A stretch of DNA of 64,000 nucleotides from Sphaerisporangium fuscum (GTDB taxonomy: Bacteria; Actinomycetota; Actinomycetes; Streptosporangiales; Streptosporangiaceae): assembly GCF_018531465.1 (NCBI RefSeq), contig NZ_JAHDTF010000037.1:1-64000 (forward strand), read 5' to 3'. Below are positions 62,218-64,000 of this stretch, in pieces. The translations under genes and the position numbers were made by a program. The notes below the pieces were generated by a model. That model was given only the letters and a program-made list of their open reading frames with translations. It did not search any database and was not told the origin of the DNA. Position 1 is the stretch's first letter. The number at the start of each line of letters is the position of its first letter.

Positions 62218-63074
62218 TGCGTCTGGCCGCCGTCGGTGACAACATCACCGACTGCTACCCGCAGGCGGAGCGCATGTACCCGGGTGGCAACTGCGTGAAC
62301 GTGGCCGTCCACGCGGCGCGCGCCGGGGCGCGCGCCTCCTACATCGGAGCCGCCGGGCGGGACGAGCGCGGCGAGCATCTCGCCGAGGCGCTGCGGGCGG
62401 AAGGGGTCGACGTCTCCCGGCTGCGCCGGCTCGACGGGCCGACGGGGTACGCCACGGTGGTCACCGTCGGCGGCGAGCGCACCTTCGGGCCGTTCGACCG
62501 GGGTGTGGCGCGGTTCCGGCTGGACGAGGAGGACCTGGCGTTCGTCGCGGGCCACGACCTGGCGCACACCAGCTACTCGGCCCTCCTGGACGACCAGCTC
62601 CAGCTCCTCGCGGAACGCGTGCCGCTGTCGTACGACTTCGACTCGCACACCGGTGACGACTACGCGGCCCGGTTGATCCCTCATGTCACCTACGCCTTCT
62701 TCTCGGCCTCCCATCTGAGCGAGGCCGAGACCGGCGACCTGTTGCGCTGGGCCTGCCGCGCGGGCGCCCGGTTCGCCCTCGCGACGCGCGGGGCGGCGGG
62801 CGCGCTGCTCTTCGACGGCCGCGAGCTGCTCGCCGAGCCGGCGGTGCGGGTCGACGTGGTGGACACGTTGGGGGCCGGCGACACCTTCATCGCCCACGCC
62901 CTGACCGGCCTGGCCTCCGGCCTCGGCGGGCGGGAGACCCTGCGGCGCGCGTCGGCGCGCGCCGCCGAGGTCTGCACCTCCTTCGGCGCGTTCGGGCACG
63001 CCCGTCCGATGACCCCCGACCTGACAGCCCTCTCACGGCAGCCATCCGCCATAGCAGCAAAGGAATCGACATGA
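62217..63074 (+). CDS. PfkB family sugar kinase (FrlD-like)
   Basis: 285 residues. MRLAAVGDNITDCYPQAERMYPGGNCVNVAVHAARAGARASYIGAAGRDERGE is the PfkB N-terminal glycine pattern, and VDVVDTLGAGDTFIAHAL carries the catalytic Asp and anion hole (GAGD). The short length and GGNCVNVA fit FrlD-type fructoselysine 6-kinases. It would phosphorylate the imported fructosamine for the upstream deglycase. The genes overlap on both sides (TGATG and ATGA). Confidence 0.85.
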   Translation: MRLAAVGDNITDCYPQAERMYPGGNCVNVAVHAARAGARASYIGAAGRDERGEHLAEALRAEGVDVSRLRRLDGPTGYATVVTVGGERTFGPFDRGVARFRLDEEDLAFVAGHDLAHTSYSALLDDQLQLLAERVPLSYDFDSHTGDDYAARLIPHVTYAFFSASHLSEAETGDLLRWACRAGARFALATRGAAGALLFDGRELLAEPAVRVDVVDTLGAGDTFIAHALTGLASGLGGRETLRRASARAAEVCTSFGAFGHARPMTPDLTALSRQPSAIAAKEST

Positions 63075-63967
63075 CCGGTATCAGCAGGAGCGCGGCACTG
63101 ATCGCGTTGCCGGTGTGCGCGGCGCTTCTCCTCTCGGCCTGCGGAAACGACTCAACGGCCTCCACGACGGCCGGCCCGGCGCCGGCGAAGCGGTCGGCGG
63201 CCGATCCCGCGGTCGCCAAGCTCGTCCCCGCGAACGCCACCACCGCGAAGGTCGCGGTCTTCGGGGACTGGGCTCCCGAGGAGTACGTCGAGAACGGCGA
63301 GATCAAGGGGTGGAGCGTCGACCTGGCCAAGGCGATGGCGGCCAAGATGGGGATGACCTTCACCTACACGGCCACCGGCTTCGACATGATCATCCCTGGG
63401 CTGGACAACGGCCGGTACGACGTCGCCGTCGCCTCGCTCGGGGTGACCCCCGACCGGCTGGAGAGCCTGGACTTCGTCCCTCTGCAGAAGGAGGGCACGG
63501 CCTTCGGCTGGAAGAAGGGCTCGGGGCCGAACATCCAGAAGATCGAGGACGTGTGCGGCAAGTCCGTGGCCGTGCTCACCGGGGCCTGGGAGTACAAGTA
63601 CCTCACCGAGAACAACCCCAAGACCTGCGGCTCGAACCCGATGAAGATCCAGCAGTTCAAGGACCAGCCCTCCGCCGAGCTGGCCGTGACCTCGGGACGG
63701 GTCCAGCTGGTCGCCGCCGGGTCCGGCAAGCTGAAGTACAGCGCGAAGCAGACCGGCCAGCTCGACACCTCCGACCTGCTCGTCAACGCCGTCTACAACG
63801 GGCTGGGCGTGAAGAAGGACAGCCCGCTCGGCCCGGCGCTCAAGGCGGCGCTCCAGGCGGTCATCGACGACGGCACCTACGCCAGGATCCGCTCCCAGTG
63901 GGGCGTGACCAGCCAGGGCGACCTCAAGACCGCCGTCCTCATCACCAAGGCCCAGCCCGAAGGCTGA
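63071..63967 (+). CDS. ABC transporter substrate-binding lipoprotein, amino-acid type (SBP_bac_3)
   Basis: 298 residues with a lipoprotein signal ending LLLSACG. The family 3 core runs from residue 60: KVAVFGDWAPEEYVENGEIKGWSVDLAKAMAAKMGMTFTYTATGFDMIIPGLDNGRYDVAVASLGVTPDRLESLDFV and DGTYARIRSQWGV. It probably captures an amino-acid-derived Amadori compound. It is coupled to the kinase gene by ATGA. An ATG at 63992 may start the next gene, presumably a permease, but too little is visible to call it. Confidence 0.92.
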   Translation: MTGISRSAALIALPVCAALLLSACGNDSTASTTAGPAPAKRSAADPAVAKLVPANATTAKVAVFGDWAPEEYVENGEIKGWSVDLAKAMAAKMGMTFTYTATGFDMIIPGLDNGRYDVAVASLGVTPDRLESLDFVPLQKEGTAFGWKKGSGPNIQKIEDVCGKSVAVLTGAWEYKYLTENNPKTCGSNPMKIQQFKDQPSAELAVTSGRVQLVAAGSGKLKYSAKQTGQLDTSDLLVNAVYNGLGVKKDSPLGPALKAALQAVIDDGTYARIRSQWGVTSQGDLKTAVLITKAQPEG

Positions 63968-64000
63968 CCCTCCCGGCCCCTCCGACCCACCATGAAGGAG

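Overview
The window is one contiguous stretch of a very GC-rich genome. Codon third positions are almost all G or C, GTG starts are common, one TTG start has a strong ribosome site, and many genes overlap by 1 to 8 bases. The gene content (ECF42-type sigma factor, GlxA-type AraC regulator, DUF5999 protein, MocR regulator next to a B3/B4 protein, many TetR/MerR/GntR regulators, secreted GH18 and GH30 enzymes) points to a filamentous actinomycete, probably of the Streptosporangiales type (Nonomuraea- or Actinomadura-like). That placement is an inference; there is no rRNA or other marker here. Layout: 1-8.8 kb holds a GH30 glycosidase cut by the window edge, a STAS protein, a divergent MocR/B3-B4 pair, a protein with FtsX-like extracellular domains, a GNAT enzyme, an ECF42 sigma factor and a secreted trypsin-like protease. 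8.9-17 kb (minus strand) is a tight operon: LysR regulator, oligopeptide-type binding lipoprotein, two permeases, a double ATPase, an N-acyl-D-amino-acid deacylase, and a stump of a PucR-type regulator. Together these predict uptake and breakdown of D-amino-acid-containing peptides. 17-25.6 kb has an M64 peptidase, an SDR remnant, a divergent MerR/SDR pair, leuA with a leader-peptide attenuator, a GntR regulator, and a divergent P450/TetR pair around a long palindrome. 25.6-34.6 kb has two related membrane proteins, a GH18 chitinase, an MFS pump with an ArsR-type regulator, a LysE exporter, remnants around an XRE regulator with a perfect 24-base palindrome, a MerR regulator and an aldo/keto reductase. 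34.8-40 kb is a two-gene unit: a 1322-residue secreted metallophosphoesterase with three repeats of an unfamiliar cysteine-containing module, and a HupE/UreJ-like membrane protein. 40-54 kb has an AraC/hydrolase pair, a DUF4037 protein, TetR, purB followed by a frameshifted GNAT gene, a 1066-residue RND transporter, an SDR, a MerR/aldo-keto reductase operon, DUF5999, a GlxA-type regulator and a soluble histidine kinase. 54.5-61 kb is different. It is crowded with truncated or frameshifted genes on both strands: LysE, nucleotidyltransferase, StrR-like regulator, ABC transporter, IS3 transposase, kinase-like protein and a secreted protein. Only an HD-domain gene and one conserved hypothetical look intact. 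It reads as a decayed island, possibly a relic of a natural-product cluster. 61-64 kb starts a fructosamine (Amadori product) type operon with a LacI-like operator: SIS deglycase, PfkB sugar kinase and an amino-acid-type ABC binding lipoprotein, continuing past the window end. A recurring regulatory theme is apparent leaderless transcription: several genes have a -10-like TANNNT hexamer 7 or 8 bases before the start codon (leuA leader peptide, XRE regulator, aldo/keto reductase at 33.6 kb, purB, SDR at 49.2 kb). Many regulators sit beside clear palindromic operators. I saw no rRNA, tRNA, CRISPR array, integrase or replication origin.
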